Origin: Ophioceras dolichostomum | Lineage: Eukaryota > Ascomycota > Sordariomycetes > Magnaporthales > Ophioceraceae | DNA length: 64,000 nucleotides | Assembly (NCBI GenBank): GCA_003049485.1 | Contig: PYST01000035.1 | Span: forward strand, 112,599 to 176,598 | Direction of reading: 5' to 3' | Shown here: one piece after another, positions 22,916 to 33,413 of the stretch | Layout: the number at the start of each line of letters is the position of its first letter | Numbering within the stretch: position 1 is the stretch's first letter | Program-made: the position numbers and the translations under genes | Notes under the pieces: generated by a model | The model's input: the letters and a program-made list of their open reading frames with translations, nothing else | The model's database searches: none | What the model was told of the DNA's origin: nothing

Positions 22916-25053
22916 TTAATCGATCTCCAACTCTCTTCGTGCGAGCGTGGCCATCGAGCTCCCGGTTCGTGGCACTGGGCGAACTGGGCGGCGAACTGGG
23001 CGAGCCATCGAGCGCTCCCCGAACCTAGGCCTTGTCGGTCCCTCAGGCTCGAATTTGAAGTTGCGCGCTTTCCCCTTGTTCCCCGGGACGATAGCTCGCC
23101 CTGTACTGGCATCGGTGTTTTCGGTGAGATATCGGCTCATCGTGGCGCGGCGGCGTACCAGCTCCTCGGGAGTCGCATCTCCCAGCATAGATGGGTCCCT
23201 AACAGCGTCGATGGCGGCAACCATCCGAGATGTAGTGGCCACGAGCTCTGCCACCTCGGCTCTTTCTTCCTCCGAGGTGATGGTCTTGCGGAAGTCGTTC
23301 GTTGCCTCTCTTATCGGTCTCCACGTTCTTCTCAGGGCATGGACGATTTGTTTGCCCAGTGCTGCGCCGGCTGCCTTGGTGTCTGAGTTCGTCTCGGCCA
23401 AGGTGGCCCGAAGCAGACCCTGGTGTCCCCTCGCCGCCTGGAGGTATAACCGCAACGTCCTCGGGTCGGGTTTTGGAAGCGCACGGGCCATCACGTCGAG
23501 CACCTTGTCTGCGTTCTCGAAGGCCTGCTTGTTGAGGTTGTCACTGACGCAGATCGCCATCACCATCTGCACGGTGGACGGTCTGACGAACTGCTCAGGC
23601 ATTTGCTCCAGATAGGTGGCCGCTTTTGTGCTTGCTTTGCCAATTCGTAGGGTGTTGAGGAGTCGGAACCAGTTCTCGCTGTCTGGCACGACGCCGTGTT
23701 CTCCGACCATTAAGTCCCAGTACCTGGAAGCGAGGCTTGTGCGCCTCGTGGCGCCCAGCGCGGCCAGCACCAAGGACAAGACATTGTTGTCGGACTTGGC
23801 TAACACCGACAGGCCCGGTGAGCATCCGTAAAGTGCCAGAGCAGTCGGAGGCGCAAGTGCGGTGGTGGGATTGCCGGATTCTTCCATGGCGGACCTTCCT
23901 GAGGAGGCTTCTGGCTCGGCAGAGGCTTCGCTGCTACCGCCAAGCCGTGGGATGCCCATCGTCTGCTCGACGAGAGAGAGGACTTCATCATTGGCCTTGA
24001 TGTCGCCCGTGAGGAGCACGCGTCCCATAGCGCACACAAGGTGCCCGTCGAGCACGATCTGGGCCTTCCTCCACTTCTCGACAACCTCGATCCATACTTC
24101 TTTGGCTCGCCTGATTGAGACTTCGATCTGCTCCTTATACGCAGCATTCGCCTCGGCTTTGCCCAGCTCCGCATTATCGGAGGTACGATGCCAAGGCGCC
24201 TCCTTCACGCGGAGCGCATTGATGATGGTGGTATAGGAGTGAGCATCAGGCTTCAGTTGGCCTTCTGCTGTGTTGAGGATGCTGAAGAGCGTGTCGAGGT
24301 CTCCAAGCCGCGAGGCGACTTTAAGCACGGCATTCATGTGGATAATGTTTGGCTTGGTTCTCTGAGAGTGGAGCATGGAATGATAGATCCTCACGGCCTC
24401 CGAGAGCCCCAGCTGACCGTGTCGTGATGCTGCGCAGCCTTCAAATATAGTTGTGTACGTTTGCGCCGTGGGCAACTGGCCCCTCTTCTTCATCTGCAGC
24501 AAGAATAAAATAACGTCGGTTAGAGTTTGGCGAGCATTAGAACGGAAAGGACTAACAGAAAGAGGGGACTGCGTACTTCGTTGAAAAGCTTGATGGCGGC
24601 GTTCAACCGTTGCTTCTTCATCAAATATTCGATGAGGTGATTCCAGCTCACCGGGACCTGAAGGTGTTTCCCAACGATCCGTGTTATCATGAGGGCCTCC
24701 TCAAAACTACCCCGTTGGAGAGTGGCCTCCACATGTTGGGCAACCTTGAACGGGTCCTTGGCGAGATGGGCGAGCTGCTTCCGTACTGCCCACTCTAGAG
24801 CGGCGTCGGGCTGGGTCGAACCTGGAGTCTGGCCTGGGCTATCAAGGGAAGCATTTGGAACAGCCAAAGCAGTCGAAGCAGCCGAAGCTATAGAGCGCCC
24901 TGTCCCGGGGCGACGTGCAGGCGCGGTCGCGAATGCTCGGACGGATAAAGGCCCTCGGTCGGAGATAAAGCCGGCGAGTCCAGTTCCTCGGCCGGCAGAG
25001 CTCCGGACGGTCGACAGATGGACTCGGAGGGCGCAAGCACTGCAGAGAGCCAT
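22916..25053 (-). CDS. Mitochondrial pentatricopeptide-repeat-like protein
   Basis: Two exons, 25053-24577 and 24493-22916, separated by an 83-nt intron; 684 residues. The first 60 residues are rich in Arg, Ser and Ala and poor in acidic residues, with FATAPARRPGTGRSIASAA, typical of a mitochondrial import sequence. Helical-hairpin PPR-like units follow at about 135-270: NHLIEYLMKKQRLNAAIKLF, TAQTYTTIFEGCA, NIIHMNAVLKVASRLGDLDT and DAHSYTTIINALR. The middle and C-terminal parts are helical, ending in a basic, Arg/Pro-rich tail. Fungal PPR proteins act on mitochondrial transcripts or the mitoribosome, and this role is inferred; I cannot name the orthologue. It shares a 645-bp divergent promoter with POL1. 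Confidence 0.72.
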
Positions 25054-25698
25054 TATCAGTTAGGACAGGGTGCACTTCGAGGTGTCATCTTCTTTAGCTG
25101 GCCTCGTTGCGGATCACTAAGTAGGTCGGCTTGGTTGCGCCTGTCGCAAATTCGTAAGATGATTTCCGGTATACTTCTATCCACATGCAACCAAAACTTT
25201 TTTCGCATCTGTTGATAAGATAGCAGGCTCACGGGCTTCAGGGATTCGAAGTGGAACAGGGCGCTGGAGGGGTGGAAAGTGGGGGCCGGGCCGCTAAATC
25301 CAATTGACAGGGGTTCGCGTCAGGTGTCGCGCGTCGCGGGAGGTGCGAAACCACTTAGAACGCGTCCAATTTGGAAGTGAGAGGGCAACCAAATCATGAC
25401 CATCGGCAGAAAACAAACCTCCAGACACCTCGCCTCATTGAGTATTTTTGAAAGCATCGGAAAGCAGGCAGGGTATATACTGCTGCTCTGCATCTGTGAG
25501 GGGCTTCCTGACTTCCTTGTTTCACTCATTCTTGTCATAAATGGTGCCCTTGCCCTGCACTGGCTGTTTTGCTTAGCGCAGGACCGTTGATGGGTTGATG
25601 GACGGCTAGCACCTAGCATCAACGTCTTCAACAGCGGCTTTCCTCCAAGTTTACAACAGCAACTGCCCTCATACCTCCACACCTACAAGCTCCCAATC
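25054..25698. promoter_or_regulatory. Divergent promoter of the PPR-like gene and POL1
   Basis: 645 bp between two start codons. A CGCG-rich block lies at 25313-25365 and includes a perfect ACGCGT (25360-25365). The POL1-proximal third is pyrimidine-rich, ending CCAATCATGG at the POL1 start. Confidence 0.6.
25313..25365. promoter_or_regulatory. CGCG cluster with MluI cell-cycle box
   Basis: Four CGCG cores within 53 bp: TTCGCGTC, then TCGCGCGTCGCG, then ACGCGT. In yeasts, ACGCGT-type boxes bind MBF (Mbp1-Swi6) and drive G1/S expression of replication genes, POL1 among them. The position, about 335 bp upstream of the POL1 ATG, fits that role. Binding is inferred. Confidence 0.5.
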
Positions 25699-28600
25699 AT
25701 GGCCTCGAAAGCGGCGGGAAAGCGGTCCAAGTTCGCTGAACTAAGGGCCCTTCGCGAGGCAGGCAAGAAGACCTTCGACTCGTACGAGGTCGAACAGGTC
25801 GACTCGCTATACGAAGAGGTAGATGAAGACGGATACAAGAAGATCGTTCGCGAGCGTCTCAACCAGGACGACTTCGTGGTTGACGACAATGGCGAGGGCT
25901 ACGCCGACGACGGACGCGAGGAGTGGGATCGGGCGCTCGCCTACGAGACCGACAGCGAGGATGAACTGCTGGAAAGGAGGAAGACTGGCAAGTCTGGAAA
26001 GTCCGGTATGTCTGCTAACAAATCCGCCCGCGCCTGCCTGCTTCCTCTCCATGCTCCGTGGATAGTTAGAGGAGGCGTCCTCCCACCATTCGAGGTTACT
26101 AACACACCACAGGAAAACGGACCCGCGATGAGGACCAGGCCAAGCGCGACGCCAACGACAGGGATATTTCTGAGTACTTCTCCAAGGGAGCCGTAGGAAA
26201 AGCAGTGTCGAAGCCAAAAGTAAGTTGGACCTGCTGTCATCCTGATCTTTCTTGAACAAGCCAGCGGGTTGGTTGGGAGGGCCTTACGGGGGTTCAGGGG
26301 CGCTAACACCCTTTCGCTACGGCCACCAGGCGATAAAAACGGAGGAGGACGACAAATTTCTAGCCGACCTACTAGGCGAAGTGGACTCAAACATTCGTGT
26401 CCCGGCCGTCAGGGGCAGCAAGAAGCCCGAGCGGTCTGCCGAGCGCCGAAAAGCCCGGGCCTTGTCCCCAGCGCCCGACACTAGGCAGCCAGTCTCCAAG
26501 AAGGCAAAGGTCGTTGACAACCGTGCGCCACCGACCCCGACAGCTGACGCCAGCTCACAAGAGGATGACGACGGCTTCCTCCCTGGCGATCTAGGGGACA
26601 GCCCCATTCACATGGCAGATGATGTGCCGATGAGCGACCCGGCTCCGTCTTCGCCAACAGCCAAGGCAGCAGAACGAAAGGCGGCCCTCCCCAAAGCCGG
26701 CTCGAGCGACAAGAAGGGCGACGGTGAGGATGACGAGGACGAGGACATGATGGAGGTCTCACACGCGGGTGCCATCACGGCCTCTGCGGTCAATCTGGCT
26801 GCATCCAGGCCAGTGAAGAAGCTCGTCAAGCCAGACCCATACCCATCCCCCGCCAGCTCGTCCCCTCCAAAGGGCCCCACAGCCGAGGCGGATGTAGACG
26901 CCTCTTCGTGGAACCGGATCACCCAGGGGCTCAGTGTTGCTAACAGCTCACCGGCCGAGGGACGGACGGTCGGCAAGATGGATTACAAGGATGCGATCGA
27001 GGAGGACGGCAGCCTCAACATGTTTTGGACCGACTACACCGAGGTCAATGGCAGCCTGTGCCTCTTCGGCAAAGTGCTCAACAAAAAGACGAAGGCGTAT
27101 GTGAGCTGCTTCGTCAAAGTCGACAACATCCTGCGCAAGCTTTACTTCCTGCCACGGCAGTTCCGCAAGTCAGGGGGCGAGGAGGAGGATCAAGGAGACG
27201 AGGTGGGCATGATGGACGTGTACAGCGAGGTGGACGCCATCATGACCAAGATGAATGTAGGCATGTACAAGGCGAAGGCGTGCACGCGCAAATACGCGTT
27301 CGAGCTGCGCGATGTGCCGCGCGAGACGCAGTACCTCAAGCTGCTGTACCCTTACACCAAGCCACAGATCGACACGGCCAGCGCCGGCGAGGGCGAGACC
27401 TATTCGCACGTCTTCGGCACCGGCACGGGCCTGTTTGAGCAGTTCGTGCTGTGGAAGAACGTCATGGGGCCGTGCTGGCTGCGGATCAAGGACGCCGACT
27501 TCGAGAAGGTCAAAAACGCGTCACATTGTCGGCTCGAAGTGCAGACTGATCAACCGGACATGGTGTCCGTGCTTAGCCTGGGCGAGGGCGAGCTGGAGCC
27601 GCCGCCAATGACGCTGATGAGCGTGGCACTACGCACGGCGTTTAACGCCAGCGCCAACCGGCAGGAGATCCTGGCCATCAGCGCTCGGATATACGAGGGG
27701 GTGTCACTCAGCGAGACAAACCCGGCCGAGAAGCTGCCGAGCCGCACGTTCACGGTGGTGCGGCCACATAACGGCGGCGCATTCCCGATCGGGTTCGAGG
27801 CACTGGCACGCGACAAGCGGCGGTTCCGCGGGCTGGTCAGGGCGTCGCGGCAGGAAGCTGAGATGCTGTCGTTCTTCCTGGCCCAGGTGGACCTGGCCGA
27901 CCCGGACGTGATTCTGGGCCACCAGCTGGAGGGCGTCGACTATAGCGTGCTGCTGAGCCGGCTGCACGAGCGCAAGGTGCCCCAATTTTCCCGACTCGGG
28001 CGGCTGCGGCGGTCCGCTTGGCCCGGCGCCATGGGCAAGACGGGTGGCAACGTGTTCGCAGAGCGGCAGGTCATGTCTGGGCGACTGCTGTGCGACCTGG
28101 CCAACGACGCCGGAAAGTCGGTCATGTTCAAGTGCCAGTCGTGGGGCCTGACCGAGATGTGCAGTCTGTACCTGCCGGAGCCGAACAACTTCCGTCGAGA
28201 CGTGGACAACGAGACGGCGCTCAAATGGACCGGCACCAAGGAGGGCCTCGTCGACTTCCTGACCCACATGGAGGCTGACACGTACTTCATCGCCGCCCTG
28301 GCCCTCCGCGTGCAGATCCTGCCCCTAACCAAAGTCTTGACCAACCTGGCCGGCAACTCGTGGGCCCGTACGTTGACAGGCACACGCGCCGAGCGCAACG
28401 AGTACATCTTGCTGCACGAGTTCCACCGGAACAAGTACATCTGCCCGGACAAGCAGAACTTCAAGACCGGGCGGGGTCAGCAGCAGCAGCAGCAGCAGCG
28501 CGGCCAGGAGGAAGATGAAGAAAACGGAGGCGGCGGCGCAGCAGCGTCCAAGAAGAAGGACAAGTACAAGGGCGGTCTCGTCTTCGAGCCCGAAAAGGGG

Positions 28601-30711
28601 CTGTACGACAAGTTCGTCCTCGTCATGGACTTCAACTCGCTGTACCCTTCTATCATCCAAGAGTTCAACATTTGCTTCACGACTGTGGAGCGAAAAGGCC
28701 TTGTAAGTGTTTCCAAAAACCAGAAGAAAACCAGAAGGAAGGGAGAAGGGAGAAGGCGCGCTTGGCTAAGACTAAACTAACCCGATTCAATCATGTAATT
28801 TAGACTGGGAATGACGAAGAGGGCGGTGGTGAAGACGAAGAAGACGTGGTCCCAGACGTTGCACCGGCCGAGCTGGAGCAGGGCATTCTGCCGCGGCTGA
28901 TCGCCACGCTGGTCAGCCGGCGCCGGCAGGTCAAGAGTCTGATGAAGGACAAGAGCGCAACGCCCGAGCAGCTGGCGACATGGGACATCAAGCAGCTCGC
29001 GCTCAAGCTGACTGCCAACTCCATGTACGGCTGCCTGGGCTACACCAAGTCGCGGTTCTACGCACGGCCGCTGGCGGTGCTCACGACGTTCAAGGGCCGC
29101 GAGATCCTGCGCAGCACCAAGGAGCTGGCCGAGAGCCGGTCGCTGCAGGTCATCTACGGCGACACCGACTCGGTCATGATCAACGCGAACGTGGACAGCG
29201 TGGCGGCGGCGCTCAAGGTCGGCACCGAGTTCAAGCGCGCCGTCAACGAGCGCTACCGCCTGCTCGAGATCGACATCGACAACGTCTTCCGCCGCATCCT
29301 GCTGCAGGCCAAGAAGAAGTACGCGGCCGTCAACATGATCGAGGTCGACGGCCGCTGGACCGAGAAGCTGGAGGTCAAGGGCTTGGACATGCGCCGCCGC
29401 GAGTACTGCGCCTTGTCCAAGGAGGTCTCAAGCCGCGTGCTCAACGAGATCCTGTCGGGCGACGACGGGGACGAGGCCGTGGCCCGCATCCACGCCTACC
29501 TACGCGAGACGGCCAAGGCCATGCGCGCGGCCGAGGTGCAGGCCCAGAAGTACATCATCTTCACCCAGCTAGGCAAGAACCCGCGCGAGTACCCCAACGC
29601 CGACTCGATGCCACAGGTCCAGGTGGCACTGCGCGAGCTGGCCAGGGGCCGCACCGTCCGCAAGGGCGACGTGCTGTCGTACATCATCACCAAGGGCGCG
29701 CCTGGGGAGTCGGCCGACCAGCCGGTGGCGAAGCGCGCTTACACCCCGGCGGACGTGCTGCGCAAGGACGCCGGCCTCGCCCCGGACGTCGAGTGGTACA
29801 TCGGCAAGCAGATCTTCCCGCCCGTGGAGCGTCTGTGCGCCAACATAGCCGGCACGTCGACCTCCCAGCTGGCCGAGAACCTGGGGCTCGACGCCCGCCG
29901 CTACCTCGGCCAGGGCGGCGCCGGCCAGGGCGCCGGTGGTGGTGCCGGGCCGGCCGACCTGACCATCCACCCGCTCGAGTCGCAGATCCCGGACGAGGTG
30001 CGGTTCGCCGACTGCGCCCGCCTGGAACTGCGATGCCGCGCCTGCGGGGCCGTCGCCGTGTTCGAGGGGCTTCTGGGTACTCTCGGCGGCGCCAGCGGAG
30101 ACGCCAGCAGCGGGGACACCACCACGACGGCTGCCGCCGACCAGGAGAAGGAGAAGGACAAGGAGAAGGACAAGGCAGAGCAGCAGACGACGAAAAACAA
30201 CAAGGTGACCGCATCCGGCATCGCCTGCGGCTCCTGCGGCGCCACCCTCCCGCCCATCTCCGTCGTCGCGCAGGTCGAGCGCACCGTCCGCACGGCCGCC
30301 GCGCGCTACTACGAGGGCTGGCTCGTGTGCGACGACCCCTCGTGCGGCAGCCGCACGCGCCAGATGAGCGTCTACGGCACCCGCTGCCTGGGCCCCAACG
30401 GCCTGGCCCTCGACTGCACCGGCCGCATGCGCTACGAGATCGGCGAGCGCGACGTCTACAACCAGCTCGTGTACCTGGCCAGCCTTTTCGATGTCGACAG
30501 GGCTAAGGACAAGGCCAAGGAGGCCAAGAACGGGGAAAAGACGGGAGATAAAAACGCCGACGACCTGCTCGCTATTGCTGAGCATAACCGCGTGCGTTTT
30601 GGCACCGTCAAGGCTGTTGTCGATCGGTATCTTGACAAGTGCGGAAGGCAGTGGGTTGCTATGGATAATCTGTTTGCGAAGCTGGGGTTCGTAGCCCCTG
30701 TGTCTGTATGA
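25699..30711 (+). CDS. POL1: DNA polymerase alpha catalytic subunit
   Basis: Four exons: 25699-26005, 26113-26219, 26330-28702 and 28804-30711, giving 1564 residues. It is the primer-extending polymerase of the primase complex in nuclear DNA replication. Residues 8-75 match the Pol-alpha N-terminal domain (KRSKFAELRALREAG, DDFVVDDNGEGY). The B-family exonuclease-like region lacks the usual catalytic acidic set. Polymerase motif A is DFNSLYPSIIQEFN (about 905), motif B is LTANSMYGCLGY, and motif C is YGDTDS with Asp1049 and Asp1051. The C-terminal zinc modules CRACG...CGSCG and CDDPSCGSRTRQ follow and bind the B subunit in homologues. Oddities: a poly-Q/Glu/Gly insertion just before motif A, and a Lys/Glu/Asp-rich insertion between the first zinc module's Cys pairs. 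Intron 3 falls shortly after motif A. Confidence 0.97.
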
Positions 30712-30814
30712 GTTGTTGCCGTTTCGTTGGTTGAGGAGGAGGACGGTGTGGTACACAAGATAGGATAGGATGGGATGTGATAGGATAGGGATGGCCGTTT
30801 TTGGATGACTGTCT

Positions 30815-30842
30815 CACTGGCTGACTGGCTGACTGGCTGACT
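30815..30842. repeat. ACTGGCTG tandem repeat
   Basis: Three and a half exact copies of the 8-bp unit ACTGGCTG about 105 nt after the POL1 stop codon. Confidence 0.85.
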
Positions 30843-30874
30843 GTTTGGTGCCTGGCCTGGGTGGGATAGGTAGG

Positions 30875-30884
30875 TACCTAGGTA
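30875..30884. repeat. TACCTAGGTA palindrome, copy 4
   Basis: Exact 10-bp palindrome overlapping a TAGGTACCTA at 30871-30880. Confidence 0.9.
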
Positions 30885-32866
30885 GTAGCCGCTTGGGTAC
30901 CTATGGATGGCTGCGTTCAAGCCGTAATTGTCATAGCCGATGGATGGATAGTATAGGGATTTCCTGTCAATGTTTTGCTTTTACTGTTTCTTAGGCGTTA
31001 AGGGTTCGAACTGCGAGATAACGTTAAGCACATATTTTCCGTTGTCCTGGACATCCGGTGTGATATGATATCTCTCCATCCCGCCTATCCTTTTGTGTAA
31101 TGTCCATGTATTGTCCATCGTACTGTGTATGCATCGTAGGGCGATGCAGTCGGTCAGTCGTAGGGCTGCTAGTCGTTTTGGATTTCCTATTCCCAGTCTA
31201 TTTCTTCTCTGGCTGACTGAGTCGAAATGCGTATCAAGGCGTGCAGGTCCGTGGTGTGTTTGTTCGCCAGAGTGAAGGGCGGCGTGCGAGGAGCAGAGCA
31301 GATGGCCGATCTCATTATTGTTGTTTATATGATGAGAAGCGCATCTTTTAGTCTGATTCACGGAAGAGTTTATAGTGCAGTGGTGGTTTGTAGGAAAGAG
31401 ACGTCCGGAGTGAGGTAGAGACGACCAACCATTGGGACATGGGTTGTCAAAATATCGAGCCGTAAAGAAAGTTAGAAGTAGAAGTGAAACTGCCGGCTCT
31501 TTTTGAGTTGCTCTCTCACAAAATACTTACATGCAGCCCAGCACTTAAAAATAATCACCAAGGACGGCTCAGATAACTGGCTATGGGCAGTCGACTGCTG
31601 TGTCCTGGAGCTAGGAATCTCAAGAAACAGCGAGCCCAGGGACACGATACGGTGTTTACTTCCTCTCCAGACTCACAATTACCAAAGAAACAGAAAATGA
31701 GTGATGCAAGTTCGAGGGTCGATTCTCTACTGCTGCTGGCTGGTGTCTCTAGCGGAATTATATCAATGTAATGTTATGGTACAATGGCCGCCGGAGCGTC
31801 CAGAATTCGTCCTCATAGTCCCTCCCCAACCTCCCTAACAAGAGCTGCCCGCCTCCTCGTCACCAGCCCACCTAGTCTAGACCCCCATCCAAACGAGGCG
31901 GAGTCGACAAGGAGAGCCCGCGAAGGCAATACCCGCCGTTTCGCGAAGCAGCCCTCCGAGGGCCGGATCTGCAGGTCGACTCCAACAAAAGCGTCTCCCT
32001 AGCAGCCCGCCAGGCAGCTCGTCCAACGCCATGCCTTCTTCACTATCATCATCCCCCTCAAACCAGCAGCCAGCAGTAAAGGAATGAGCCACATGAACTA
32101 AAGTCAAGGAAGGGGCCAGAAAAAAGAAGAAAAAAAGACGGTGTAAATGGTACAGAGGAAGTCTCGCAAAAGGGAAAAAAAGGGAGAAAGAGAAGGGAAG
32201 AAGAACAAGGGGAGATGCTTTCACTCTCATTGCCAAGCCCTTCTCAATCATCGGACGAGCAGGACTTGGCGAAAGAGAAGCAGAAACAGGAAAGAGTAGA
32301 AAGCCCGATAAGGGGGAAAAAGAGAAAGAAAACGTCCATGCATGCGGTCCCTTGGTCAAATTGCCCACAGGTTTTATCAGTCTATGTGCACCACGCCTCT
32401 TTTTTGGTCTCTCTCCCATGCCGCCTAGAGAGAATGCCTCGGTAGCATGACCGAAGACATTGGGAGGGGAGAAAAAAGAAGAGCGGCCAAAATAAGGGGG
32501 GGAAGAGGGGATTGGTCTGGGTCCCTTGTTCGGGGATGAATATGGGGCAGAGACGAGGGGAAACGAAACCACCGCCCGAGGGCGGACGCAACGAAGATAA
32601 AAAGTAAACCAGTGTATTAGGAGGCAGACAGGCGCATAGAGATAAAATAGAGACGTGCAAGAAAAGCAGCAAAGAAAAATACCTAAGAACAAGCACAGAT
32701 ACAGACAACCCACAGCCCGACGCAGAGAGACTATTTCATTTCACTGCTCTTCTTTTTTTGGAAAACCAATGACCGGAACATTTGCGCACCGAAGGGTGAA
32801 AAAAAAACACGTGAAGAAATTTTATGCTTCGTTGTTGTCAAGGGGAGGGGGCAAAAAGTGTTGGGG

Positions 32867-32925
32867 NNNNNNNNNNNNNNNNNNNNNNNNNNNNNNNNNN
32901 NNNNNNNNNNNNNNNNNNNNNNNNN
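32867..32925. other. Assembly gap flanked by G runs
   Basis: 59 N, preceded by GGGG and followed by GGG, within purine-rich sequence. A long G tract was probably not resolved. Open frames that cross it are meaningless. Confidence 0.95.
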
Positions 32926-33413
32926 GGGCTCAAATAAATAAACACAAGAACGGAAACCCGATGGTCTCGATGAGAGTGATGGCTGAGATATGTGTTGACC
33001 AGCTGACTGGCTGGACTGAAGCTGGGCCCCCACCCCGGCGAGGAGGGAACAGAACAGAGAAAGAAAAAAAGAAGACGCAGAAATAGACGTTCTGGCCGGA
33101 GAGGGGGCCCGTCTATTAAGAAAAGAGGATGGTGGGGAGGAGGGTGGAAGTAGGTAGGTGGTCGAAAGGTCCCTAAAGGTATCACACGGAAAAGATTCTT
33201 AAGAGAAGGAAAGGAAAGTGTAGATAATAAAAAAAGAAGAAAAAAACCTAAAAAGAGAAGATGAAAAGCAGTCTTCTTTTTTGGAAGCCCTGTAAATGCA
33301 AACCCGCCCCGTCTATGCACAGATGGTCGATGCAGGAGGACACGGCGCGAATGGCGGTGCCGTCCTTGTCAATACGGAAGGAAGAGAGGAAAGAAGCGTT
33401 AGCGGCGTCTCTT

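Larger units (their letters stand above)
30712..33413. other. Convergent intergenic, POL1 and eIF4G
   Basis: 2.7 kb without a gene. Short repeats follow the POL1 stop: a GATAG-type array (about 30761-30790) and an ACTGGCTG tandem (30815-30842). Then comes an overlapping TAGGTACCTA/TACCTAGGTA pair. The right half is purine-rich on the plus strand, so pyrimidine-rich on the eIF4G strand, and may be a long eIF4G 3' untranslated region. A sequencing gap interrupts it. Confidence 0.55.

Noticed and set aside
28980..30756. Long frames of 508 (+) and 395 (-) codons over POL1 exon 4
   Set aside because: They mirror the strongly GC3-biased POL1 exon; composition is Arg/His/Gly/Ala-rich and no domain is present.
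32655..33086. Frames running across the N gap
   Set aside because: The gap has no sequence, so the frames are artefacts of treating N as sense codons.
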